Of a stretch of DNA of 64,000 bases, positions 33,465 through 44,707 are shown piece after piece; positions within the stretch are counted from its first letter, which is position 1; each line of letters begins with the position of its first letter. The position numbers and the translations under genes were made by a program. The notes below the pieces were generated by a model that saw nothing but the letters and a program-made list of their open reading frames with translations, searched no databases and was not told where the DNA came from. The stretch is taken from assembly GCA_022497155.1 (NCBI GenBank), contig MU385719.1, positions 930,001-994,000 of the forward strand, read 5' to 3'. Source of the DNA: Whalleya microplaca. Lineage: Eukaryota; Ascomycota; Sordariomycetes; Xylariales; Xylariaceae.

Positions 33465-34844
33465 ATATCTCGTATTCTGTATCTGGGTCAACCGGTAGGC
33501 TATTGAGCAGAAGTGCAGTTAGAGGAAATGCCGCACACGGATGGATATACCCCTAAGACAATGTTATGAGCCGACGACGTATGGAAACGAAGAGCTAGAC
33601 TGATGGCATAGGCAACTAGGGATAAGATTGATCCCGACGAGAAATGACTGGCTGGTAGATAATATCCAAGAAACCTTTACTGAAGGGTGTCCCATCTACC
33701 TATTTCATGTTATTTCTTTGAATGTGACAAAGATGCCTTAAGAGCTTACATCAACGTGATACTCCTATGACGGATGAGATAGCCATGTCAAGGAGCGCCG
33801 TTGTGTTCCTCCACAGGTATAGATTTTTACTAGTTTGTATCAAATAGTATCCCGTTTGACAAAAACTGTCTATATAGGACAAAGTGATGAGTATAATGGC
33901 TTGACCAGTGCACAATGGAAGCTAGATAGGGGTTGAACCCCTTTACATATATGTATAGGCGGCAGCCATATATAAGCCTGTATTCAGCCTTTAGACCTAT
34001 TTCAACAAGAACACCACATTCAGATTTCAAACTCCCCATACATAAAACATAAAAGACTCCGTTCCAATAAACGAAACACTCATAGCAAAGCTTTATAGAC
34101 ATGAAACTTTAACAACACATGCATGCAAAAAGTGATACATATACCTCGGCCAGCCGCAAGCTCTGTCGGTTTCACATGATATCGATCACCTCTACTACCT
34201 CCCAAGCTGCCACACCTACATATCCCTAACCCAAAGTAGGTACGGATTATCTCAGCATCCTCAACGCCCATCGTCAGCACTAGCTTCGGAAGTCCGTCTT
34301 TTCAGCTAGGCTCGTGCCGTCCCGGATGATTGGCATGGTTGACAGCAACTTACAGGTTAGCTTCGAGGTAGAAAGATGGAAGGGTACGAAAAGGTTTGGG
34401 TTAGTACGTCTGCAACAAGTAGTTGGCCTGATATACGAATTCGAGGCTCACCAACGCAACTCAGCTATTCAATCATAAAATAGCATCTAAAAATGCAAGG
34501 TTCTGTTACTACTGTTACAAACGGGGCCACCGGCGCCCTCCAGCTTCGCTTGCACGCCACAGGCGTATCCTAATCTGCGCCACCCGAAGCGGAAGCTTCC
34601 TCTATGTATTGTGTGTGTGCCATTGTACCCAGTAAACCCCCCGCGGCGCGTGTCCAGTCCGTTCTTTTGACCGGGCCCAACTACTCTCTACAAACTCCTA
34701 TGAAAGCAAAATGTGATGCTGCGCTTAGGATACTGATGTGACAGGGGAAGCGCGGTTTTCTATCTGGAAGGGGGAAGAAATTCGGTGATGTGAGACCAGC
34801 ATACGTTTGGGTAGTTAGGGGGTCGGCATTGCTTAAGTGAATGC
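33465..34844. other. Convergent 1.4-kb intergenic region
   Basis: It separates the stops of the GNAT gene (+) and the alternative NADH dehydrogenase gene (-). An inverted GGGGTTGAACCCC palindrome sits near 33928-33940. No protein gene, tRNA or transposon was recognised. Confidence 0.45.
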
Positions 34845-36756
34845 TTACTCCCGTGAGACGTCTCGTCCATAGATCTTGGCCTTGACCCAGTCAAGAGCAA
34901 CGAGGACGCGGTTGCGAGCTAAAGTATATCAGCGATGCTCATTATCCTTGAAAATTTGAGTTGCGTTTGTGACTTACTGCTAAAGCACATGCTCAAGTAT
35001 GCACTTCTCCAGAAGAAGTATGTGAGCTTACCACCACTGGCGACATTTCCATTCAGCCATGCAACATCCGCAACAGCTTTCTCACTACCAATGTAGGCCA
35101 AGCTGCCTTGGTGAGAGTAGTGGAAAGGCTTGATATCCTTGACACGACGTAGTTGCTTCTCGGCCTCTTCAATTTGCTGCGTAACCTCTGCTGTGTTGCC
35201 AGGCTTGAGGTTCAGGCCGCCACTAAGCTCGCGGATCTTATCCTCCAAAGCTTCGGTCTTGGCCATGTTGTTAAACAGCCTCGCCAGAAAAGAACCTTCT
35301 TGAGAAGCTACTTGAGCAGTTGGCGCGTATCCAGCAACGGCGCAGTCACCAACGGCCCAGATGTCGCGTGTGCCTTGAACAACCAGGTACTCGTTCACAG
35401 CAAGGCCACGTCTCGAGTCCTTCTGCGCGGGAATCTGGGACATGAGATCCCTGATTACCGGGCGCACTGCGTTACCGGTAGCCCAGACGAGAAGACCATA
35501 AGGGATAGTAAGTAGTGTTTTCTTGCCGTCAGGACCAGTAACCTCGGCCTCAACGGTCTTTTCGGTGACCTTCTTGACCATAGTCTTAGCCTTGATCTCG
35601 ATGTGCTCCTCCTTGAAAGTGCTCTCGGTGTAGTCAATGAGCTGCTTGCTGAACATGGGTAGAACGTTGGGAAGAGCCTCGATGAGCGTCACCTTGAACC
35701 GTGGAGAAATCTCAGGGATCAGCTTCTTGATGTCGTCATCAAAGAAATCTCGCAGTTCTCCAGCGAATTCGACACCGGTGGGACCACCGCCAACAACGAC
35801 CATGTGAAGCAGACGGTCGATCTCCTCCGGTTCCTGGTCCTTGAAAGCGGCGGTCTCGACACAGTCCATTATCTTGGTACGGATGGCCTGGGCATCACGA
35901 ATCTCCTTTAGGAAACAGCTGTGCTCGCGAACACCGGGAATACCGAAAGTAGCATTCTCTGCGCCCACACCAATGACAAGCATGTCGTAACTAACTTCAG
36001 TCGTGTGGATGTTTCCCTTGACATCACTGTTATCCGTAATCTTGATGACCTTCTTTTCCGTATCGATGTGGGTAGCCTCGGCTTCATAAAACTTGACAGC
36101 GGCTTTCTTGTGACGCAAGATCTGGCGGACGGGTTCCATGATGGAGCGGTGCTCGATTTGACCCGTCGTACATGATGGCAGCAGGGGGGTGAACAGGAAG
36201 TAGTTACGCGGCGAAATGACAACGACATTATAGTTGGATGTGTCAAGCTTCTTGAGCAAAGCGACTGAGCCCCAGCCAGTGCCTTTGGAATAGAAGATAG
36301 TTAGACCAGGCCAACTTGAACTACATGGTTGGAAAGATATGACTCACCGAGGACGACCAACGTCTTCTTACTGGGGTCCGGGGCAAACTGTTCTTCTGGA
36401 TAGCGATCTAGGTAGCCATCATAGACGATTTTCCCAACACCTGCGAGGACGGATAGATAGGTGATGCGCCATATCCATCTGAAGGTGGTCCGGATTCTGC
36501 GCGGCTTCTTTACGGGCTTCGGAGGCGCGTCGGCATAAGACCTCGTGAACTGGCGATTGACTGCTCTTCTTCGAGCGCCGGCGATCAGAGGGGTAGAGAG
36601 AGCCGACTTTCGCGATAATGACGTCGTGCTGAAGCTAGTCGCATTCACTCTACCAAGCTTAGCGACAGCTTCAGGACCAGACAGGCGCCCAACTGCTGCG
36701 CTGAGCCTGAGCCGAGGACCAGCGAGCCCAGTCAAGGCTCTTGAAGATGAAGCCAT
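34845..36756 (-). CDS. Alternative (type II) NADH:ubiquinone oxidoreductase, mitochondrial
   Basis: Three exons: 36348-36756, 34978-36282 and 34845-34918 (introns 65 and 59 nt), 595 aa. The last exon of 74 nt adds the family C-terminus RNRVLVALDWVKAKIYGRDV. The N-terminus is a mitochondrial presequence (Arg/Ser-rich, 1-70), then a hydrophobic helix (WRITYLSVLAGVGKIVYDGY). The FAD-binding GxGxxG loop (TLVVLGTGWGSVALLKKL) is split by intron 1. The NADH-binding loop (MVVVGGGPTGVEFAGELRDF) and the second FAD motif (DIWAVGDCAVAGYAPTAQVA) are intact. The enzyme passes electrons from NADH to ubiquinone without pumping protons. The N-terminal helix suggests an Nde1-like, intermembrane-space-facing enzyme. 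No EF-hand insertion is present, so it is not the calcium-binding subtype. Confidence 0.95.
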
Positions 36757-37192
36757 TGAATGATGTTAGGGAGCTTCAATGGCCAACCGCGAGGCTAGTC
36801 AACGAAGGGAGCGGGAGAATCAGAGGTTAAGAAGGGAGAATAAAAATTATAAGCGTTGGTGGAGCGGGAGTTGATTTCCATTGGGGGGGGGTTGAGTGGG
36901 AGGAGGAGGGCTGGAGGGTTTCGGTGAGGTACTTGATAATGACTGCATGCTGCGCTGACTTTCTGTCATGGCCCTTCAATCAATTGAAATTTTAGGTGGA
37001 CCACAACTTCGGTTTCTTGCTTAACTGCTAGCGTCTTGGCATCCACACACAAAAGTGCTATGTACCTAGGTACATAGGTAGATCTGGGTAAGCTGTCGGC
37101 CACACGGACCAGCGGGCTACCGGATTGCTGCTGAAGCCGGCTGCTACAGGACCGGGGGAGCTATGTAAAGCTGAAAATGCACACCAAATGCA

Positions 37193-37237
37193 CAGTTGCA
37201 TCAGTTGCATCAGTTGCATCAGTTGCATCAGTTGCAT
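37193..37237. repeat. 9-bp tandem repeat, five perfect copies
   Basis: Five exact copies of CAGTTGCAT (45 bp) plus a partial sixth. Any translation gives an Ala-Ser-Val repeat. It lies about 440 bp upstream of the NADH dehydrogenase start codon. Confidence 0.95.
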
Positions 37238-38509
37238 CAGTCCAGATAGTGGGGGTTCACCCGATTATTACATTAGCTCTGTCTATACAAAGTAGGTGCA
37301 TACATATTGTAGCTGACAGCCTAGGAATTATGTCGGACTTGGCCGGCCTTTCCCAGCACATATACTACAATATATGCACATGCACATGCTCCATAGCAGA
37401 AAACATATGTATCTAAATGGTTACGTATATTTATGGTCAGCATTCGTTATCTTCCATCCCTTGCTTGTGCCATCCTTCCAGGCCCCGGATGCCCGCTTAT
37501 AAGGAGGGAATTGCTGCGAAATTAACTTTGCGTTATGGATGCAAGCTGTCATAGGAGTTTTCTGATTGGCTATGGTAACTACCTAACCTATGCCCGGTGA
37601 GACCCGACTCCAAAGCTTTCTTGCGCTGGAGTTCTTCACTTCCAAGGGTTCTGACTCAGCTGTCCCCAGAGCTATTTATTCCCTTATCTTCCGTAGTTGA
37701 TTCGATTTTTTGTGACCTTTGGCGGTTGCTCGATCGATACCAAAACACCTCTCTTCGGCTGACCTCAGATCACAAGCTGAAGAATGTTGAGTCGAGGCCA
37801 ACGATGCCCCCAAAGCATCCCAAATTTCAAAGTTGTGAGCTGGGTGGTGATGGGTATACACAACAAAACCTCGACCCGGTCAACAAGTCCATGATAGGAA
37901 CTCGGAATACGCGTGGTTACGAGGTAGCTTACAGTAGGTAGGCGCATATTCTAGCTTCATTCGATTTGTCGACACTTGTTGAGACGCAGCCGAAATTCCG
38001 ATCCTTTCGCGATTCAACAATCCTACAATAATCAAGGGCATAAGGAAGGACATATACACTAAGTCTTATACACTAAGTCCCATAGTGATACATGTAATGA
38101 ACTACTAACGGATATCATGTTGGGCTTTGATAGTGTACCTTGCCTACTAGCTCTATAAGTGACTATAATATATTACTGTCTTTTACGTCTATCAAGCAAT
38201 GTTGTTTTATAACATAAATCTAAAGTTGTATGTAATTGGGAGACCGGTATAATCAATCAGCCAATTAGTCATCAAAGTGTCTACATAGATAACAGACAAG
38301 CAAAACGTTAGCCGCTATACACGATGTTAATTTCTACAACCGTTATCGCACAAAAGGAATAAATGAATTAAGGATCATGGTGGACACTCGTATCCGGCAA
38401 CCGAGGAAGCCGAGGCAGCCAATTGCGCATGGCTAATACGATATATATGTACGCAATACGCAAGATGCTTATTACTGTATAATGGACAAAAATTAGACAA
38501 AAATTAGAC

Positions 38510-38514
38510 AAAAA
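38510..38514 (-). terminator. Pol III T5 terminator of the tRNA-Asn gene
   Basis: On the minus strand a run of five T follows the tRNA 3' end by about 10 nt. Backup T5 runs lie near 38499-38503 and 38488-38492, so read-through would be stopped three times. Confidence 0.7.
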
Positions 38515-38523
38515 TAAATGGAG

Positions 38524-38612
38524 CTCCCCCGGACAGGCTTGAACTGTCAACCTCCTGATGAACCGTGCATATGGTAACAGTCAGACGCGCTAGCCAATTG
38601 CGCCACGGAGGA
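38524..38612 (-). tRNA. tRNA-Asn(GUU) with a 15-nt intron
   Basis: On the minus strand the sequence folds as a full cloverleaf. The acceptor stem is TCCTCCG/CGGGGGA with one T-G pair. The D-arm is GCGC..GCGC. The anticodon stem is TCTGA/TCAGG, and the T-arm is GACAG-TTCAAGC-CTGTC. The anticodon loop reads C-T-G-T-T-A, giving anticodon GTT (Asn). A 15-nt intron (38560-38574) sits at the canonical place after position 37. The discriminator base is G at 38524. The CCA end is not encoded, as expected in a nucleus. About 10 nt downstream there is a T5 pol III terminator (38510-38514), followed by two more T5 runs. Confidence 0.93.
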
Positions 38613-38832
38613 CTTGGAATTATTGGATGAATATTATACCATATAATATGACTACCTTATACCGGACACGGAGGATCCCGCGCACATGCATTTACACCCA
38701 CTTGGCCGGCATTGCTATAGGGTTCCAATCTAAACCCGACCACAGCTGCAGTATAATTAACATTATTTTTGTTTATATTCTCATATATTGACACCGAGTT
38801 TGCAGCAGTATTTTCTAACGATCGAAGTCGCC

Positions 38833-39506
38833 ATGGCATCAACGGCTCTAGTGAAGAAATTCACCCTGATCTTCTACGCGCCTCCCTCCGTGGTCCAGGC
38901 CTGTAAGACAGCCATCTTCCAGTGCGTATAAACCAGACCTGAGTTCTCAGTTCCCCGCTCCAATTCTACACGGGAATGACCTACACATCTACCCCCTTGC
39001 ATATTCCTAGATAGGGTCGGAACTTTCCAAAATTGGGTGAACTTACGAGAGATGATGCCTACCTACTAACTCCGGGACTAGAGCTGGTGCCGGCCGATAC
39101 CCGGGCCCCGGGAACTACACTGAAGTTTGCTGGTCGTCGACGGGTGATGGTCAGTTCCGGCCCGGCCCCGGCGCGAACCCGAACATCGGCACGGTGGGCG
39201 CGCTGGAGGAGCTGCCTGAGGTGCGTGTCGAGACGCTAGTTATCGGTGAAGATGTGGTCAAGAAGGCCGTTGCCGCGCTGAAGTCGTAAGTCTGTCTCGC
39301 TCTGCATGCGTCTTCTTCGCTCTCTTATTCTTCTGTAATATGTATGTGCGTGTGTTTTGGGCGGCATATGCGTATGTCCTCGGTAGCAAGAACGGAGACT
39401 AGTATGCTCGTTTGAGCTGAGAGCTGACTGCGAGGCCCCTGTCTTACCTAGAGCACATCCATATGAGGAGCCTGCGTACCATGTGATTAAGTTGGAAGAC
39501 TATTGA
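38833..39506 (+). CDS. Small stand-alone NIF3/YqfO insert-like (PII/CutA-fold) protein
   Basis: Three exons: 38833-38921, 39082-39285 and 39452-39506, 115 aa; each exon is too short to stand out alone. Intron 1 has a perfect TACTAAC branch point. The spliced protein starts MASTALVKKFTLIFYAPPSV and contains AGAGRYPGPGNYTEVCW, TGDGQFRPGPGANPNIGTVG, LEELPEVRVETLVIGED and AHPYEEPAYHVIKLEDY. These are the hallmark segments of the PII/CutA-like domain inserted in bacterial YqfO and annotated as NIF3-like in fungi. The catalytic-type metal-binding NIF3 halves are absent, as expected for the short fungal form. The function is unknown; PII-like folds usually bind small ligands or oligomerise. The start lies 221 bp from the tRNA-Asn gene, transcribed away from it. 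Confidence 0.88.
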
Positions 39507-40497
39507 GCGCGATGACGGCAAGAGATTATGGCATAAAAGTATTCAAATTGCTTTTGTTGTCGATGTTTAAAGACAGTGGACTGCGCTTCACGGGGGTATG
39601 TTCTATCGAGGGAAGATTAGACGAGTCCGAGTAACTTTCAATCTGAGTTTACAGCATCCACAATCAATGTCGAGAATAATTCAGTTACTATCCATGGATC
39701 TGAAGGTTGAGAAGATGGTTTGTTCATTCGGCTAGGATGATGATTAATGGTCTAATCATCAGAAACCGTATACTGATGGTTTGAGCTTCTAACCATCAAA
39801 TATGGAATGTGCCTTCCCAAATATCCCTTCATGTCATATATAAAGGGTCCTATTGTCTATACCTAAGAGTTTCCCGAATCCTGTTACATAGAACATAGCC
39901 TCTTGATACGAGAAATGAACTTAGAGAACTTAAACTGTGAAGTCTACTTTGCCATGTAAGAGTTCGACACAGGAGATGAAGATTTCAAGATAATGCGGTT
40001 CTAAACGAGTCTATAGCTGAATTACGACTACATATTGGATGATTTTCCAAGTTACCGACACTGTCGTCAGTTTGAAGGTTCGTAGGTTTACCTTGATTTC
40101 GCTTAAAGGGGCTTATCGACTTTTCATGTAGAAGGCTGAGACATAGATACTGGACTACATTTACTACTATTCATCACTAACTTCGAAATCAGCATGCACT
40201 GACAAATATTGTCTCTAGGGTAAAGATGAAGCTCTCAAATCTACCACCACCATTACACCACAAGTCACAGACTCCTGCAAAAAGGGGCTCACATAGCAAC
40301 ACCACAAACGCAGAAACGACATACCATGAACGAATTCATCATCTGAAGGCTTTTGTTTATTCCTTGCTTACGACACTTTAACAAATAATACATCGAAATT
40401 CGTGGTAATCATATCACTAGACGCCAGCCAGTTGCACCCCCTTGCAAAAACCGCCAAAAGCCAGCCAGTCGCGCCCAACAACAACAAACAACGACTT
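39507..40497. other. Convergent 1-kb intergenic region
   Basis: It lies between the NIF3-like gene stop and the P4-ATPase stop. It is AT-rich, with TGATGGTT/AACCATCA-type short inverted repeats near 39750-39800. No gene recognised. Confidence 0.45.
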
Positions 40498-43400
40498 TCA
40501 CCGCCCTGGCGTCGATGCTGGCATTTCTCCGTACCTCCCTCTATGTCTTGTCGTGTCGTAAGCATTGATGACGCGGGTCTGGCTTTCGTCGGCTTGCGAG
40601 AACGCGTAGCCGCGTTGTTTCCTCATGCGCTGTACTTGGCGCACCTTTCTGATCGCCTTCTGGAATTGCTCCATTCTGTGCAAGCAACGCTGTTAGCTAC
40701 CATGAACGAATAAGACATGAGGAATAGAGGTGGTGAGGGCTTACCTTGGCCGATAGTCCTGGATATTGTACTTCTGGATTTCCTGTATATGGTGGTACGT
40801 CTGCGGATAATACATTCTCTTGGTGTATTTCCAGGAGAAGTCCCGGAGGAGACACAGGATGGGCAGGGCCACCGTCTGCAGCCAGAAGACAGGGTTGCTA
40901 AAGAGCTTCGGCACGAGACCGTGATACTCCTCCGAGAAGCCGAGTATGGGGGCGACGATTCCGTAGACGGCGACAAAGACGTACCAAATCGCCATGCTGC
41001 CCGGAATGGCCATCACGTGGTACTTGGTCCAATTATTAGTCACCAACGCGGCTTTCCCGAGTACGGTCGCAAGGGTGGCAGCATATATAGATGTGCCCCA
41101 GACCCAGTGACCCGCAATCGTGCCGTCGTGTAGCTTGAGGTCCGGGTACCAGATGAGTTCGGCGAAGACATACAGGATAATCGAATGGTAAACAGCGCTG
41201 GCAATCCATGCTGAAAAAGTGCTGATCTTGAAAAACTGATTCCGTTGTCCCAGGGTGTAGAGCTGCGGGTAGCGATCAAGGAGTCGCGCAGAAATAAACT
41301 GGTCTAAAATACCCATGACCAGTGGTGGCAGCACAGTGTAAAACACGTTGTAGAACGAAAGAGTCCATGATTCGAAAAGAATTGCACCAGAGAAGACGTT
41401 TTGGAATGTGTACTAATAATGAATTAGCATTACACAATTATTATGTGCCACAACACGTAATGTGTGGTAACGAAAAAAAATTAATAGTTGATTGAAAAAA
41501 GGGGAAGCTTACCCAAAATTGCGTCATATATAAAGTAATGTTCTTGTAGAACGAGAAAAGGATCGTCTTGCTGATACGCTGATAACTCCAAGCACCATGA
41601 ACGAGAGTGAGTTTGCGGAGGAATCGGAATTGGGCAATCGAGATGTCGGCCGACCGGGCAGCCTGGAGACCCTCAACACCGGAGATACCGACGCCAATAT
41701 GCGCAGCCTGGATCATGGACACGTCGTTTGCTCCATCGCCAATGGCGAGGAGGATCTCGGGCGAGAACTTCTTGACCATCTTCACGACCAAAGCCTTCTG
41801 TAACGGCGAGACACGGCAGCAGATGACAGCTTTGCACATCACGGCCAGGTCAAAGAACAGTTTCTCCATGTCAGGTTCCAGGGCGTAGGTAAGGGACTTG
41901 CCATCGATGACTAGAGCCAAGGTGTCCATCTCGACTGATCCGTCTGCGTTATTCCTAATAGCATCTAACTTTTTCTGAATGTTATCGCGAGTCGCTGTGG
42001 CATCTTCTTCATTAACAATCAAGAGCATCATGTCTTCACTTAGAAGCTTTGAACTCATGCCGATATTAATTGCCGTCTCCTGTCGGTCCCCGGTCAATAC
42101 CCAGACCTTGATATTCGCTTGCTGTAAGGTGTGAATAGTCTCGGGGACACCATCTTGGAGACGGTCCTCAATGGCGGTCGCTCCGAGCAAGTAGAAATCA
42201 TGCTCAATGATCTCAGCTGCTTTGTCTAGTTCTTCGGCACGATTACCACCAACAGTGGTCTGTGCCCTGTCAAAGATCGCGTACCATTCCCGATACTCCT
42301 CGTCGGGAATTTCGCGCATCGCCAAACATAGGGTACGAAGCCCCTCTGAAGCATATTCCTCGAGATGTAGCAGAGTTTGCTCGACGTGGGGGTTATCATC
42401 GTTCAGGCGCTCCAGAATGACGGTGTCTGCGCCCTTGCAGTACAATCGAATCTTTCCATCGGGGCACCGATAGATTGTCGACATTCGCTTCCTCGTGGAG
42501 TTGAACTCGCAGACGGCTAAAAGTTCATATTCGTACTCCTTCCCTTCCACCTCGATAATAACGGATCTTGGCTTGCGAGCGACAAATGTATACCCCATAG
42601 TCAGGGCACCTTGAACCAATGCACCTTCATCAGGCGAAGCAGCTTGGTATTTGATCTTACCTCCATTTCCTTCGTCCCGTTCTGGAATCACGGTATGGCA
42701 GGTGGAGAGAAGTGCCAAGAAATGATGGATCGCTTCGGCACTCTCATGAGACTTCAAGTTCTCACGCATTCGCTTAAAGTCGTGGACACCAACCTCTATA
42801 CCATCCTGAAACGTGGCCCTTCGATCCTCCGGTACTTCATCCGCATATTGTATTCCGCTGATCGTGCACTGCTTAAACTCCATCATATTGCACGTCAAAG
42901 TTCCTGTCTTGTCCGAGAAAACGAAGCCGACCATACCTAGCTCCTCCACTAAACTTGATGTCCGACAGTTTGCAGGTGTGTCTGTCTTATCGTAGTAAAT
43001 ATCAAGGTCATCATTAATCAGGATGCCATGCCAATATTTGACCATCTCCACGGTTACAAACAGAGAGATTGGAACCAGTGACGAGAACAAGACCCAATAA
43101 GTAACGAGATCTTTGAAAATCGCTTTGACCACGTCTCCAGCTGTACCCAGAGAATCAAGCATTAGATAAGGAATCGTATCGGACCGAACGGAGCGGAAGA
43201 CCAACTCTCCCACAGTACATATGACACTCAGAACAAGGAGCATGCCAACTAGAGCAAGCACTAGCATGTTAAGTTGACGCTCGACCTTGGTTCGTTTGAT
43301 CGGAGTTGCCGTCGCGTTGCGCATCAGCTTCGTCTCGTGCCCCGTAAAGACCACGATACCATGAACCCAGGGTGTGTTTCTCAGAGTAGCACCTCGTAAT

Positions 43401-44707
43401 AACAGCTGCTCCGGGTTGAGAGGCAGTTCCTTTTCTCCTCCGCCGGCTTGCATAGTGAGAGTAGCCTCATACGTATACAAGCTACTGTTTGGCTGTTCCG
43501 AACGCACTCGCCCGCCCAACCTACTAAGTTCCGACGGGCTAACCATTGTGGACGTTTCTGGCAACGCCTGCTTGATCTTCAGGTTGGTTTCGCCGTCAAG
43601 GTTCGCGGTCTCGATGTAACACAGGCCTTCGGGTTCGGAGCTTGCAAGTAGAACGATGTCGGCAGGGAAAGGTTCCTCGGACTCGACTCGTACAATGTCT
43701 CCCACAGCCACGTTGATCCATTTGGTCGATTCGAAACTAGATCCTCGTAAGACCCTCGCCTTAGAGTTGTTGAGCGAACTGTCCGCCTGCTTCCGCCTAT
43801 AATCTTCGACCAATTCCTTACCCGCAGATACTAGCAGCACGACGACGAGAGGACCAATGGTGGTATAGCGATTCGTCGGGGAGAGGTTAGGAATTTGTTG
43901 CAGCGCCGCCGTGAACAAGAAGAACACGTTAGCGAATTTGGAGAATTGCTCGATCAGGAATTTAGGTAAGAAAGTCGCGACGTTGTACTTCGCAGTAGAG
44001 ACGTGATTGTCGACATATTTGTTCGCCAAGTTCGCGGGAGGGTTATTCAAATGAATAATCCGAGGGCCAAGCGTGGACGGATCCGGCTTCCCGCTTCCAA
44101 AGCCGAACTTGAAGTTCTTCAGCTCGAATTTCTTGCTCTGCTTCGGCTGTGGTTCGATATGCGAATCTTTCCGGCCGTTACCCGGTTCCGTTAAAGGTAG
44201 ATCCATCTCTGAGTAGCCTTTCTGTCCCATCCCGAGCACGCTCTTAGCTCTCCCCAAAAAGCCGCCACCTAAGCCAAGAACACTGTTGCGATTCCGCGCA
44301 TTATTACGGCCAACCGAGTCGCCTGCTCCGTTAAGTGACCCCCCGTGCTGGTAGTATGACTGGCCGTCGTCGGGATAGTCGTCGAAATCGTCGGCGTATC
44401 GCTGGTAGTTGTTCAAATCCGAAGTCTGGCTGTACTGTCTATCGGCATCGCCCAGGAAAGGTGGTCGAGGACCCGAAGCGCCGGCGCCCGGTGGTGGATT
44501 CTTCACAGACGGGTGAGTGGTCTGACTGCCGCCAATGAAATCATCGTAGGATACGGAGGGTCTCGAGGGTTCGGTGTTGTAGGAGCGGATGAGTTCGTCG
44601 TCGTTTATGGGCGCTCTTTGTCCTCCGTAGGCGGGTTGATCGTCGAGATCAAGCAGGAGGTCATTCCTCGAACTGGAGGAGCCTCCTGGAGGCGCCCTGC
44701 CAGCCAT
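40498..44707 (-). CDS. Drs2-type P4-ATPase (aminophospholipid flippase)
   Basis: Three exons: 41513-44707, 40745-41412 and 40498-40675, 1346 aa, matching yeast Drs2 in length. Residues 1-220 are disordered. The A-domain loop ANLDGETNLKIKQA lies at about 368-381. The membrane motif PISLFVTVEMVKYW (Pro-Ile-Ser-Leu, the lipid-flippase form) lies at about 546-559. The phosphorylation site SDKTGTLTC has its Asp at about 599. The hinge GDGANDVSMIQAAHIGVGIS lies near 990. Exon 2 supplies the last membrane helices. Exon 3 supplies a basic tail (VRQVQRMRKQRGYAFSQADE) like the autoinhibitory, PI4P- and Gea2-binding tail of Drs2. The enzyme moves phosphatidylserine and phosphatidylethanolamine to the cytosolic leaflet of the trans-Golgi, driving vesicle budding. 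It needs a Cdc50-type partner, which is not in this window. Confidence 0.97.

Larger units (their letters stand above)
36757..38523. other. 1.8-kb intergenic region with tandem repeat
   Basis: The left end should contain the promoter of the NADH dehydrogenase gene. A 9-bp tandem repeat lies at 37193-37237. A TATACACTAAGTC direct repeat occurs twice near 38054-38080. The rest is AT-rich and without a recognisable gene. T-runs for the tRNA terminator lie at its right edge. Confidence 0.45.
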
